Origin: Prototheca cutis
Taxonomy: Eukaryota; Chlorophyta; Trebouxiophyceae; Chlorellales; Chlorellaceae
DNA: 64,000 nt
Direction of reading: 5' to 3'
Assembly: GCA_002897115.2 (NCBI GenBank)
Contig: BCIH01000007.1
Location: forward strand, 894,227 to 958,226
In this document: positions 38,709 through 50,704 of the stretch, one piece after another
How positions within the stretch are numbered: the first letter of the stretch is position 1
Layout: the number at the start of each line of letters is the position of its first letter
Translations under genes and position numbers: made by a program
The notes under the pieces: model-generated
Seen by the model: the letters and a program-made list of their open reading frames with translations, nothing else
What the model was told of the DNA's origin: nothing
The model's database searches: none

Positions 38709-41700
38709 TCACACAGCACCGTTGCTCTGCCGCCGTTTCTTGAGTGGCTGCGTGCTGGGGGTGGGCGCTGCAACCGTCTTCTTCCGCCTTGGAACGCTCG
38801 TCCCTCCTGCCATTGACGTGGCAGCGGTCTTTTTTGCTGCTGGAGTTGACACTGCGGTGACGTTTCGCGTGGTCTTCTCGACAGCAGCTGCCGGCAGTGC
38901 AGCGACACTGTGGGCGCCGGCCACGAGCCCGGCACCGAGGGCCAGGGCGTCGCACAGCGCGCCCAGTGCGCGCTCCCCCGGCTGGGGCTCGTGGGCCGGG
39001 TGGTGGAGATCCTGAACCGCAGCGGCGCCACTCAGCGCAGCGCTGGCCAACGCGGGGCGCAGCCATTTCAGTCCGACGACGTCGCAGCCGCCGCTGAGGT
39101 CCGCCAGCACCACTGCACAGTGGGACAGTCGCCNCTCCAGCGCGCCGATGTATGACCGCACGGGGTCAAATCCGGGAAGCAGCTCCTTGCGCACCGCAGC
39201 CACGCCACGCCGTGTAATCACGTCTGTTTAAATTGGGATTTGACAGAAACAACGTAGGACGCAGGTCGGTAGGGTGGACGGACGGGCCGCGTCTTTGTCA
39301 ATGACTGACGACGACTGCCACTCTGTTCAGACACGACATTCCCACTGCAACAGTCGACAAACCTTGAGGGATGCCGTCCAGCACTGCCCTGGATGCCTTT
39401 GTCCGCAGTGCCGCTGTTTCTTCCTCGAGCACTGGGACAAGCTTGTGCCGGACCGGGGAGGAAGCGGTGGCGTTCGCAAGCTGCAAAGCAGTCGGCCGTC
39501 GGCGGCTGTCACGCCGCGCAGCCACTCCCTCGGATGCCGCTGCACTTTCCTTCCGCTCCCACGGCAGCGCACCGGCCTCCAGCGCTGGCAGCGCGTCGGC
39601 ACGCAAAGAAAGCACGGCATCGCACTCATGCAGGTCACGGGCAAACACGCGCGGCGCCACTGTGGCCGCGCCGTCGCCAGACAGGAGCGCTGCCCTCAGC
39701 GCCCGTCGCGCCCGATGTGCCAGCACCACGGTCCGACGCAGGGCCAATGTGCTGGGGCCTGACCGCGTCCAGGGGCTCAAGCCCTGTTCGTCCCCCGGGC
39801 TGATGAGGTGCATGGGAACCAGTGCCGAGCGCCCGGCAGGGGTCTTTGTCCCCGGGACACTGAGCCCCACTGCAAGCGGGCTCACCGCCCAAGGGTGCTC
39901 AGTAAGCAGGGTGAGGAAGCCCAGGAATCCTGCCAGTCGCGTCTGGGGCGGTCCTGTCGAATCGAGGTGGTTGCGTACTGTTTTGAAGATGAAGAAAAAA
40001 CATGCATGGCGACGAAATTCCAGAGGCTGCGCAACCGGATTCTGACGCAGCATGTATCCAGTCGCGNCCGGCAGCCAGCAGCCATGCACCCAGGACAAGC
40101 CCACTCAACACCACGCCACCCCCCCATCGCCGCCTCCTCGACAAACAACCAAGCAAGCAAGCAACCGAGCCACGCACTCTGTGACAAGGCGGTGGGCCCA
40201 AATGCAGCTGCCACCAGCAACTCCACCGCCTCCTCGCAGATGTGGTTGCCCAGCAGGTGGGCCTGCATCCATCGCTTGGCCAATCGGACAGCTGGCGTGA
40301 AGGCCGGGTGCTCGGCTGCCACAGCGGTGATAAAACCCTGGTGTGCCGTCCGCAACGGCATATCGAGCTCCGTGGGGATCATTGTGAGCGTTTGGGGGTT
40401 CACACTGGGGCCTGTGGTCATTGTAGCGGTGGCGTCGGAATGAGCCGTCGGAGCCGCTGCTCCATTCCGAGCCGGCACGGCCTCGGTGCCAGCCGCGGAC
40501 TCCTCAGCAGCCCGCAGATCCTCCTGCTGGTGCAACGCGAGGCGAAGCATGGCCTCGTCCCTGCCGGTGGCCAGGTGCAGTGTGAACGCGTGGCCGTGCG
40601 CGGTCACAGTCACTGTGGCATCGGTGGCGGCTTCGGCGGGCAGGCCGTGCGAGGCAGTGAGGATGCCCGCCAGGTGGCATGCCATCGCGGCCTTGGCCTT
40701 GAAGTAGGCCTCGGGTGCTGCGGGCCAGCGACCGCTGCCCTCCAGTGTGCACAGCACTTGGAGAGTGTCGATGCACCGTGGTACCAGCACAGCACCATCA
40801 ATGCCTGCACGGAAACCGCCGCCACTACCACCTTGCAGCAAGGGATGTGGGCGGGGGGCACGGAGCGCCGCCCCGCGCGCTGCAGGTGCCAGCACCTGCG
40901 TCGACACGATGCGGAGGATGCCCGTGGCCACGGTCCGGAGCTGCTTACCCAGTCGCTCCACGGCCTCGTTGGCCGCCCGCACCGCCGCGCTTTCCTCATC
41001 GGCGTCGGCGCTGCCCAGAACGCCGTCGAGGCACATGGATGGACCGCTGAATGGTGTCGTCGAGCTGTGCTGGATATCAGATGATGCTGCTGTCAGTACA
41101 TTCAGGTCCGACCTACCAGCACCCGTTCCGACCACCCGGATTCCGGGGACGTGGCGGGGGAGGGCGTATGCCAGCACGGCATCGGGGATGGCATGCCGGG
41201 GCAGCGGGATGCTCTGTCCATCGCCCGCAGTCCAGTGTGTCCAGACCGTGCTCTCCGCGATCCGGCCGTCCTGGAAACGGCGCAGCTCGGCACGGGCACC
41301 CCAAAAGGCCCGGAACGCCCGGGCAGCCGGTTTATCCTCCGCAGAAGGACCAATGTCAACCTGCCGGAATGCACACGTACCATCGAGATGCGCTGCCACC
41401 ACCGCGCACGCGCCCGGCGCGGGGTCAAACCGCGGCCGCATGGGGTCGGAAAATACGGTGGCACCGGTCACGCGCACGGCGCGTGCGCGATCGCCCAGGG
41501 CCTTTTGAGCTGTTTGCAAAATGGATCGTTCGCGCTGTCGCCACCACGGCAGGTCCGTCGTCGCCAGAGTTGGTCGCCGCAGCTCTGGTGCTGCAGCCCC
41601 ATCTTTGCTGGAAGCAGTCTTCTCGCCATTACTCACAGGCCGCTTTCCAAGTTCCACACGGAGCCAGAGGTCGCCCATCGCCGTCAGGGGCTCTGCTCCA

Positions 41701-43456
41701 ATCGAAAATGTCGCAGCAAAGGCTTCGGGCGTTCCGGCATTGAGTGCATGCAGCGCTTGCCGCGCGGAAGCAGCCGCCGCTGCCAGGCACCCGGCACCGA
41801 TGCCGGCCCCCGCGTTGACCCAGCCGCTGGCATCGAGCAGTGCGACGTCGTGCGAGGCGCGCCAGGCTCCCGCCTTTGGCCTTCCTGATGCGCCGCCCGG
41901 CACGGCCAGGCCACCATCAGCACTGTGCAGCTTCTTGCTGGATGCCAGCGTGACCAGGGCCGAACGGGCCAGGTCCAGCACCGTTGCTCCAGGCGCGGCA
42001 CGGCCCGCCGCGTACTGCGCCAGCGCCGCCAGGAACGCCGGGGTCAAGCCATCGCTGCCCGCGTCCAGGGCCTGTGCCCGGGCCCAGGCCAACAGGAGAC
42101 CCAGAGAAGCCGGAAGCGCGGGCGTCCTCGCCGCTGCAGCAATCAATGCTTCGGCTCCCGTCACTGCAAACTGCTCTGACAGCACCGCCTGATTGTAGTG
42201 CGGAGTGGCCGGCATGGGTGCGGGGGGCAGCGTCTCTGCACCCTTGCGCTTCGCATGGTCCTCTTTCTGTTCGGCTGCAACATCGCCGGCAATGCCGCGG
42301 ACACAGTTGCGGTTGGGGGCCATTTTACCGGGGACAAATGCGTCCCGCGGCGGCACGGCGTGCACGCGCAGTGACGGCAGCGGCTCGCCGCCATGACCTA
42401 CGAGCACCAGCTTGAGGAAAGGGAGGCGCGGGTCGGCGCCGGCGTCCCACTCCACGCACTCTACAGAAGCTACACCCGGCAGCCGAGCCGCCAGCTCAGC
42501 AAGATACAGCGCACGCTTTGCGAGGAACCTGCTCGCATAGTGGAATGGGTCGGACACAGGGAACAACGCATGTGTATAAGGAATGGCCATCCAAGGTCAA
42601 GGGGCTTCCCCGTCCAAGCTAGAGGACGTAGCCACAGCCGGCCCCCACCGCGCGGCCCCCCCCACACACAAACAAATGGACCAACAGACAACCAACTCAA
42701 ACGCTGTTCATCGCACTTGTGATTGAGGTGATCTTTCTCATTCAGCCAGCTGGGGGGCATGCCAAAGGCAATGTCCACACGAGCTTCGGGGTCGCGCAAC
42801 ATGCAGCCCACAGCCGCAGGGCCCACCACCTTGCATGACGTGGGCGGATCATACACCAGCGGCTTGGCCCCGGGGACAAAGCCCATCTCATCCAGCAACG
42901 GCCGCACCACGGACAACGGCACAGGTGCACCCTTCTTGGGCTTTCCCTGCAGCGCGGGGGAGGCCAGCAGCTCCGCCAGACCTGCAGGGAGCGCTGATGT
43001 CAGCAGCNCCCCTTCCACCAGGCTATCCTCCAGCAGATTTTTCACCTGTGCGCATGTTGATGTGGCTGGATAGCAATACGGTGATGCACGATCTCATCGA
43101 TTCATAGAAAATGCCGCAGCATTTGCTTGGCCATTGCTTGGCTGTTCCCAAAAAGGAACATGCCGGTGAGTGGCGCCCCCTGCCTGCCTGCCGCCATGCA
43201 AGCACCCACCACACCACACCTGGATGGAGATGAGGGACTCTTCCACATCATCCAGCACGTCCACCCCGGCGTGCCGTGCGCCAAGCAGCTTCACATTCTG
43301 GCCCGGCTCGCCATCCTTAGCGCTGGGCTCGGCATCCTCCTCGGACCCAGGCTCAAGCTCGTCCTCCTCCTCCCCCTCAGACTCGCTGGGGCTGCCAAAT
43401 TCCAGCTCGTTTTCCGTGTCACTGGAGGACATGGCGTCCTCGCTGTCCATCGACAA
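38709..43456 (-). CDS. NOL6: NOL6/Nrap (Utp22), small-subunit processome protein
   Basis: Nucleolar protein needed for 18S rRNA maturation. Exons 43456-43220, 43045-42717, 42528-40178, 39953-39363 and 39223-38709 join in phase to about 1340 residues. The N-terminus is acidic and serine-rich (MSMDSEDAMSSSDTENELEF), as usual. Nrap-family blocks are PTSCKVVGPAAVGCMLRDPE, VDIAFGMPPSWLNEKDHLN, FLAKRALYLAELAARLPGV, PHYNQAVLSEQF, RFDPAPGACAVVAAHLDG, ARAELRRFQDGRIAESTVW, PAFTPAVRLAKRWMQAHLLG, ICEEAVELLVAAAF, LAGFLGFLTLLTEHPW and, near the end, SHCAVVLADLSGGCDVVGLKW. The tail adds a Lys-rich, Ala/Pro-rich extension (PLKKRRQSNGAV) that may act as a nucleolar signal. It is longer than animal NOL6 because of this tail and several linkers. 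Two single N bases fall inside. Confidence 0.9.
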
Positions 43457-43933
43457 AGCTTGCCGCCGGATGAGGGGACTGGAGGGCGTATCGTTCGCAG
43501 GACCCTGTGCTGCGCTGCGCCACCCACCTCCAATGGAACTTCAAGCCCAGGGTCTTAGGCAGTCTCACACATGTCTAAAAAACTCCATGAACACTGTGAA
43601 TGATCTGTAGATAATACTTGTAATGCATGCAGGCTGTTTCCCCGGGTGTGCGAAGCATTTTCGTGAAAGGTTCCGAGCGGGGTGTGGGGACCCAATCTCG
43701 CGCCCGGCAAGCGGGGCCGATGTTTCCGTGCCGAGCAGGAGCCAGAGGATCAACCACAGGCGCCTGTGTGGACGTTGCCTGATTCGCACATGAAAGAATT
43801 AATCACGATACAGCAATGAGCGGGTGACCTCGAGGGCGAGGCGTGAGCCCAGGGCTACATGACGGAAGGCAGCTAGAAGCCAGCCTGGGCTGTGGCCCCA
43901 ACTTGCTGAGCGCCTCTCCACCCCAGCGTCAGC
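43457..43933. promoter_or_regulatory. Shared divergent promoter region of NOL6 and next gene
   Basis: 477 bases between two start codons on opposite strands; no specific motif recognised. Confidence 0.35.
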
Positions 43934-44899
43934 ATGCTCAGGTTGCTGCGGGGTGTCAAGCGCTACATTACAGGCGACTTGGTGGAAATCATAGCCCCAC
44001 GCTCCATCCCCAATCCACCAGCTTACAAGCCGCCCCTTCCAACCCCGCTGCGCGTCTATGCGCAGGTATGTGGGGGCAGTGGGATTTCGCAATCATCAAA
44101 TGAGGACTGGCCGATGCTTTCCCAGTGGATAGAGTGCCGCAGTGAATGGCTGCCTGCCTTCCTTGGCACCTGTCAGCTATGTGCAACTGAGCCCTTTAAG
44201 CGAAGACCCTTACCCAGGCCATCTACAAGGGAACACGGCTGTATCTTGACAGCTGGCAACCACAACGCCTTGAGGAGCACCTAAGCAATCATTATGGCAA
44301 GGAGTATGATGCAGAGCGTGCGGAGAAGGAAGCCGCGCGGCAGGAATGGAAGGAGATCGCCGAAGGCTTTGGTGCGTGGGTATTTTGTTGTTGTTTTTCG
44401 GGGGGGGGATGGAAGGCCGCATCCTGCTGCTTTTCCCGGGGCCGCATCCTGTTTGACTGGGCATGAACGATGACTGGTTGGACGGCAGTCCACCTTGCTC
44501 GTTGGGCTGCGGGCTTGCAGCCTGTATGGCATTCATTCCAACGCACTACCACTGCCCACACTCGCAGGTGTGGCTGCCAAACAGGGCTCCCAGGCGATGA
44601 TCCCGTACCTCCAAACCCTCTACACCTCGAGAGCGGCCGCCTACAGTGCTGCCTTGAAGCAGTTCGTGGCTGGCTACAGGGAAGGGCTCGCCGAAGGCAT
44701 GAACCCAAGCCAGCCAAACCTGCCAGCGGCAGAGCCAGGCGCTGCTAGGGTCGAGCAGCCTCCCCCTACAGAGGCGAAATCCCCTGTCGCCGGGCCACAG
44801 GTCCCTGAACCAGCCGCACTGGATGGAAATGGTAACAAGACTCATGCAAGCGCCAATCCGCCGGATCAGAGCGGAAAATCTCAGAGTCTGGGGGCATGA
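43934..44899 (+). CDS. Hypothetical protein, possibly mitochondrial
   Basis: Three exons (43934-44065, 44218-44371, 44568-44899) join in phase to 205 residues. The N-terminus (MLRLLRGVKRYITGDLVEII) is basic and amphipathic and could be a mitochondrial presequence. The middle is charged and helical (YKGTRLYLDSWQPQRLEEHL, YDAERAEKEAARQEWKEIAE), followed by QAMIPYLQTLYTSRAAAYSA. The last 70 residues are Pro/Ala/Gln-rich and disordered. Splice sites are clean and codon use is like the neighbours, so I take it as real. No family is recognised. Confidence 0.65.
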
Positions 44900-45120
44900 C
44901 ATCACGCTCAGCCGTCGTTTCTATTCCCACGGTGACCGAGCACAGCTGCACCCACCCTCTACTGGTTCGCCGCTGACCCCTCTGCTCCTTTGTGGAAAGC
45001 CTTGCATCACACATGTACTACCTTGCACGCAGGCTTTACTCTGCTGCATCCCAGTGAATGGGATTCAAATGAAAGGAGATTGACCAGAGGGAACAATTCG
45101 GGGATGGCAGCATCATCTGC

Positions 45121-45661
45121 CTATACAAACAACCCCCGGTATTCGCCGTTGGAAAGCTTGCACAACTCGTTGTAGTTGGACATGTCTGCAGGTGTGGGGC
45201 TCAGGAGCAAAGGGAGGAACTGTTGTCATGCCATACTAACTTGAAAGCAGTGCTGGGGTGGGAGCCCTGGAGACCACCCTGCCCTCAGCACAAGGCAAGC
45301 AGCAACCCGTCTTGTCTTAGGCCCAGGAGCGGATGATGAGACACCCCTGGCCCATCATCCGATGACCCAGAACAGCCGTCAACCCACGGTGCGCACCAAA
45401 ACTGTTGCCAAAGCCCGTGCAGCTCTCTTCTTGCATGGTGGTAGGACTGTCCACGGTGCCCTCCACCTCGACGTACAAGTCCGAGGGCGCTGCACCCTTG
45501 AGCGCCACGGTCACCAGGCCATCATCCGCGGCTCTGAGGGACAGGGCATTTCCCTGGATGGCCTCCACCTTGCCCACCAGGCGCACCCGCTTGCCCAGGT
45601 GCTGGCCCATCAGCTCGAAGTTCACCCGCGGGGCGGGCGCGGACACGGTAATGCCCTGCAT
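45121..45661 (-). CDS. RPA3: Replication protein A 14 kDa subunit (RPA3)
   Basis: Smallest subunit of the RPA single-strand DNA-binding trimer; a single OB fold that holds the trimer together. Exons 45661-45397 and 45185-45121 join in phase to 109 residues, the normal size. Seen: PRVNFELMGQHLGKRVRLVG (first strand), DGLVTVALKG, LYVEVEGTVD, TGFGNSFDMSNYNELCKL and the last helix with LSNGEYRGLFV-type ending; the motif NSFDMSNYNELC is the clearest plant RPA3 mark. The first ATG that opens the OB fold was chosen; another in-frame start would need a non-ATG codon. It lies 3' of an unknown gene and beside repeat copy C. Confidence 0.92.
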
Positions 45662-45819
45662 CCTGGATGCTGTCAATAATGCTACAAACGACTTGCTTAT
45701 TCCGTGGATCGTGTTTTGTTCGTGTGGACGGCGTAGGGCTCATGGCTATGCCAGTGTTACCAGGGTGTTTCGGATCGCTTGTTTGAAATTTCCGTCTCCC
45801 ATGCTTCGGGAAGGGAAGG

Positions 45820-46927
45820 AAGGAATGGAATGGCTCGATCCCCCCAGAAACTTTCCAGGCCCTCCTGTGCGAACATCCCCTTGTGCAACTGCACGATGAT
45901 GTTTATTCCGCACCAAAGTCTAGTCTCAGAACAGGGCGGGGCCAGGAAGGAGCGCGCTCGTGGGCAACCGCCCTTCGACCTTCGAGGGCTGCGCAGCTGT
46001 GGAGGACGGGGCCACCAAGCCGCGCGTGTAGGCCCTCGCAACGCCTGCTAACTCCAGAAATCGAGATAATGAAATGATTGAGGGTGCAAATGGGAGTTGC
46101 GATTATGTCGGTTTCTCGTTCGGCGGCCCTTTGCCTTCTTCAAACGCGCCGCCAGCAGGCGTGATCGGGATTGGCTAGGGCTGGCCGATACAATGGTTGG
46201 GCCCCAGAGCAGGTGCTGTTTGGTTGATGTCAGAAGAAAATCTCGTCTTATACCTCCATACCATCATTAAATTGCCCATTGTTTTGTCAAATCAAGGGGA
46301 GTACTGTGCAGACAAAGACAGGTCAATCTATCTAGGGATCAGATTCAAGTTCAGCAGCGGGCGATGTCATGGCCGCCATTTTCTGGACCTCTGCAGCTGC
46401 GTCTGATCTCGCTGTGGTCCTCCACCTGTACTTCTGGCAGCTGCGCTCCCGCCACCCGATCTTCCGCTTCTTGGATCCAGAGCCTAAGTTGAGAGGCATT
46501 TCAGCCCAGAGCTCTCTTCTTCCAGTTCTGCCGCCCACTTGTCGATGCATTCCGGGGAGCGGGTGCTTAGCACTCCTCGAGTGAATCGAAGAAGGTCATC
46601 CTTCGGTGTGCCTGGGTGCTTCAGCATGTGGCGCTGCACGATGCAGTTGAGGACAAAGTCTTGTGGGGGGTGGCGAGGGGCAGGGGTTGAAGGTCGAGCA
46701 TCGCCCCCACTTGGGGTTCCCCGCTCGGGATCAGCAAGACCAGCTGGCTGTCCACAGCAGCCTGTTGGGATCCTGCACCGTGGACGTCTCGTGATGAATC
46801 CTGCTCGGTGTAGCGGGGATTGGGCCGGCGCTGCCGGCTGCAGTCCGCCTCCTGGCTCGAATTGGGCCAGTCGTCCACGTGCTGGGCGTCATCGGCGGGC
46901 TGAGGAGCTGTGGTGGCTGGTGCTGGN
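45820..46927 (-). mobile_element. Dispersed repeat, copy C (inverted relative to copy A)
   Basis: About 1.1 kb, the reverse complement of copy A, with a clear but imperfect match over its whole length. Differences include substitutions and small indels that break the KKRK ORF: a stop and a shift near 46450-46570. Its outer end at 46927 meets an ambiguous base, and the sequence beyond (46930-47000) may still be element sequence, since the matching side of copy A is lost in the gap. Small deletions and clustered changes indicate an older copy than A. Confidence 0.78.
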
Positions 46928-47697
46928 TGATGTCCATAGTCAAAAAACGCCTTCTAATCCTCCTGCATTGAAGCCGGACCACGGGAATGGACAGTGCAGC
47001 CACTGCATCTGTCTGGTCGATGCGCCGGCTGTCACAGGGCCGGACACAGCTCTCCAGTCGGCACCGGGCTGCCCCGCACAGTGCACTGCTGCCGCGTGAG
47101 CACGGCCTCGAAGGGAGGGCTGCACCGGCGGCTGCCCTGGGATGCGCACCGCAGGGGTGGCATTGAGGCGGCCGACCATGCGCAAGAGGNATGCCTTCAC
47201 CATGCGGCGGGGGNCGGAAGAGAAGACACCCACCCAGGTGCTACGCCGGCATCAANCGCANCAGGTGCTCCAGGCAGGGGCGAGGCCGGTGGACGTGATG
47301 CTCAGCGATTGACAGTGGGCCCTCCTGCAGCACTGCACACAATCCAAACAGCAGCACCGCCCGGAACAAGTACGCTNNNNNNNNNNNNNNNNNNNNNNNN
47401 NNNNNNNNNNNNNNNNNNNNNNNNNNNNNNNNNNNNNNNNNNNNNNNNNNNNNNNNNNNNNNNNNNNNNNNNNNNNNNNNNNNNNNNNNNNCCCCCCCCC
47501 CCGAGCGCTATGACCAGCAGTTCATTCCTGCCCCATGGTTCCTTGCAGCCCAATTTCAGTGCGAGACAAGGGAGCAGCACAGGGAAAGTGGTGTCCATTT
47601 GGGAGTCGGCAGGTGATCGCCGGGGCGCGTCATGCCTGCAGTCATGTGGTGCCCCGCCAAACGCACCCACTCGCCCCTCTCGACTCGAAAACCCTCA
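46928..47697. other. Degenerate element sequence with assembly gap
   Basis: Between copy C and glycyl-tRNA synthetase. Four ambiguous bases and a run of N (47377-47491) followed by a C-run. A Fanzor scrap lies at about 47330-47376. The remainder, a GC-rich stretch with short frames, may be decayed coding sequence of the same element. Confidence 0.55.
47330..47376 (+). pseudogene. Fanzor zinc-ribbon scrap cut by the gap
   Basis: The last readable bases encode SSTARNKYA, nearly identical to STARNQYA of the fragment at 32396-32689 (DNA AGCACCGCCCGGAAC shared exactly). The next codons would be the second zinc knuckle and RuvC-III but are lost in the N run. Only about 10 codons can be matched, so this is a hint that depends on the shared DNA word. 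Confidence 0.5.
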
Positions 47698-50252
47698 TCA
47701 CTGGTCGTCGGCGGCGACGGCCTGGGCCGGGTACTTGGCCGCGACCTGCTTCCAGGTGGTGCGGAGGTCTGTCAGTTCGCGCAGGAGCACGGGCAGCTCG
47801 TCCGTCGGCACGCGGACCTGGGCGGTGGAGTCGCGTTCGCGGAGCGTGGCGGTTCCGTCTGCGATGGTGTCGTAATCGATGGTCACGGCAAACGGAACAC
47901 CCAGCTCGTCAGTGCGCGCGTAGCGCTTGCCGATGGTGTTGCCCGTCGTGTCGATCGACGTGGCCAGCCCCGCGGCAGTCAGCGCGCGCGCGACCGCCCC
48001 GGCACGCTCGTTCAGCTCGGCGCGCGCCAGCAGCGGGAACACGGTCGCCTTGACGGGCGCGACGAGGGGATTGAACTTGAACACGGAGCGCTTGTCGTCG
48101 CCCTCGCGCACGTAAAAGGTGTGCTCAAACAGGCAGTAGAGGAGACGGCCGATGCCGAACGACGGCTCGATGACCGCAGGCGTGAAGTTGCGGCCTGTAA
48201 CCCGCTTGGTCTCCTTGCGAATCTCCACAGACCCGGGTGGCAGCTCCACGGTCTTGCCGCCGGGGAGGTCCAGCGGGGCAGCCTGGCCGGCCTCGAGGGC
48301 GGCCTTGATTTCCAGCGCGCCCGGCTCGCACAGCGTCTCGAGTGCCGCGGTGACGGCCTTGGCATCGCCCTTGAACGCCTGGCCCAGCACCTTCTTGTTG
48401 GGCAGGATGGTCAGGGCCTCCACCTCGCGCGGCGCAGCAAACGTCTCATGCGCGGCGAGGTCCACCTTGGACATGGCGGTGTGCGCGCGGAGGTCGTACG
48501 CTGAGCGGTCTGCCAGGCCCGCGCACTCGATCCACCCGTGACTGCACTCTACCTCGCAGTCCCAGCAATCCTCTGCGTAATGCGCCATCTCGTGCTGCAG
48601 GTGCTGCCTGAACCGCACGCGCGCGGGGTCGAGCCCGATGCGCTCGCAAAACAGGTGCGTGCGGCCGATAAAGTACGCCAGCGTCTCGTTGGCAATCATG
48701 CCCATCGCCACCGCGGCCCCGAGCGCCGTGCGCTCCGCGCGCTTGGCCTCGCCCATTTGCAAAGCGCGCGAGTAGAGCAGCGGGGCGACGTCAGCGACCT
48801 CCCAAAACCTCGTATGCCGCTTGTCGTCGGGGTTGCAAAAGTGCTCGATCTCGGCCTGCGTAAACTCGCGCACGCGCAGCAGCCCCGAGCGCGGGGAGAT
48901 CTCGTTGCGGTAGCTGTTGCCGATCTGTGCCGCGGCGAACGGCAGCTTGGAGCCGTTGTAGTACAGCAGGTCCTTGAAGTTGACGAAGATGCCCTGGGCG
49001 GTTTCGGGGCGCAGGTACCCCGTCAGGTCGCCCTTGGGGCCAATGCTCGTCTTGAACATGAGATTAAAGGGGAAGGGCGCCGACAGCTCGTTACCCGTGT
49101 CGGGGGCACGCACGGCGTAGGCAGTCAGCGCCACGCCCAGGGCCTCGCGGTCCAGCTCGCCGACGCGGGCGAGCAGCTCCCGAGCAGCTGCCCGAGCTGC
49201 GGGGGCAGCGGGGGGGTCGGTGTTCCCCTCGATCACGCCCTCCAGCGCGGCTTCCAGCAGGTGATCCGCGCGGTGGCAGTCGCCCGTGCCCACGTCGGTG
49301 ACCATGAAATCGGCGAAGCGCTCCACATGCCCAGAAGCCCGCAGCACGACCTCGGGTGTCACGGCAGGGCACTCCACCTCCAGCATCGACTCCTCCAGCA
49401 CAAAGTGCTGGCGCCACGCCTGCGTCACGTTTGACTTGACCGCGCAGCCCGGGGGGCCGTAGTCGTAGAAACCAGCGACGCTGCCGTAAATCTTGAACGA
49501 CGGGATCACAAACAGCTTGCGCTCCAGCGCGTTCACCTGTGTGTATGGGGAGGGGGGAAGGGGGGGGAAAGCGTTGTTCGGGATAGAGACCATATGCGGG
49601 TATCTTTGTCTTCATAACAAGGTGTGATCCGGGGTATCATAGTCCAGGCATGCAGCGCTAGAGCCTGCTTCCCTCCCATACCAAACCTCGACGCACCACA
49701 CTGGCGCGGAAGGCCTCCTTGCTCTGACCTGCCTTGGAGCCCACAACAGCCTCGTACGCCTGTGTGGATGTTGTCACGAAATGTGAATGTTTGTGAGCCG
49801 CCCAGCATTTGGGTACAAGAGGGTGCGGCGAAGCCCCCGGTAGGAAACACTGCATGAGCTTGATCACTGGCAGGCACCGGGGCACAAGCGTGTCAACGCA
49901 TGCGCCAGATGGCGCTCCGGCAGGACCAGCCACGGCACGCCACGCACCTTTTGCTTCTCCTCCTGCACCACCTTGAGCTGCTTCAGATGCTCGATGGCAG
50001 CCGCCACGGCAGCCTGCATGGAGCGTGGGCAGCGGGTACTGGCAGAGCGCCCGATGGTGTCCGGCCAGCTGGCCACCGACCACACGCCAGAGCAACCCTC
50101 GCGGCCCATTTCGACCCATGACGCGGGCCCACCTTGTCAGCCTTGCCGTCATTGGCATCGGCCTTGAGGGAGCGCACCACGTCGCCCTGGCGGGCCACTG
50201 CCTCAATGGCCTGCTGCAGCGCAACACCGAGATCGCCATCCTGGGCCGCCAT
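47698..50252 (-). CDS. GARS1: Glycyl-tRNA synthetase, eukaryotic type with WHEP domain
   Basis: Charges tRNA-Gly; class II synthetase of the alpha2 type. Exons 50252-50133, 50013-49948 and 49536-47698 join in phase to 674 residues. The first two exons form a WHEP-TRS helix-turn-helix (AIEAVARQGDVVRSLKADAN, IEHLKQLKVVQEEKQK). The catalytic domain has FVIPSFKIYGSVAGFYDYGP, LEVECPAVTPEVVLRASGH, LMFKTSIGPKG, YLRPETAQGIFVNF and YRNEISPRSGLLRVREFTQA (motif 2), and VIEPSFGIGRLLYCL (motif 3). The anticodon-binding domain follows from VAPVKATVFPLL. No transit peptide is seen, so this is probably the cytosolic form, possibly dual-targeted by another start. The unspliced upstream reading MVSIPNNAFPPL is intron. 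Confidence 0.95.
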
Positions 50253-50704
50253 GGTGATGTTTCGGTCTTTCTATACAAATGGAATGTATAAAGCGCTTCT
50301 TCCTAATGCTAGCACCCCAAAAGGGAGCTTCTGGGTTGCCCGTGAGATTTCATGGTGCGACGTGGAATCCACGGAAGGCATGCGCGGCAGGGGAAAAGTG
50401 GAAGCCCACCCTCAAAATCCCCAGTGTCCTGGTCTCCAACCTAACCCCCCCTCCCCCCCATACCAGAACGGACGGGTTGGAGGGGCCACGACAGCATGGC
50501 AGTGCAATATTTCCACATTGTGCCACAGCCAAGAGCGAAACACGAATTTTGAGCTCCTTCTCGGGCCAAGGCCTGCCCCCTGCGTGCGGCCCAGTGCTGC
50601 CGGGGAAGTGATCCCTCCCGAGCCCGAACTGTGTGGTGCCCCTCTGGACATGCACATTCTCGGTCGTTTATAGCATATTATGGGGCATAGATCAGAAATT
50701 TGAG

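Noticed and set aside
43800..43840. A second 5S rRNA copy suggested by GGGTGACC
   Set aside because: The matching helices and the conserved loop bases are absent.
10345..46927. CRISPR array or prokaryotic mobile island
   Set aside because: No regularly spaced repeats; the repeats are long, few and inverted, and all genes are intron-bearing eukaryotic ones.
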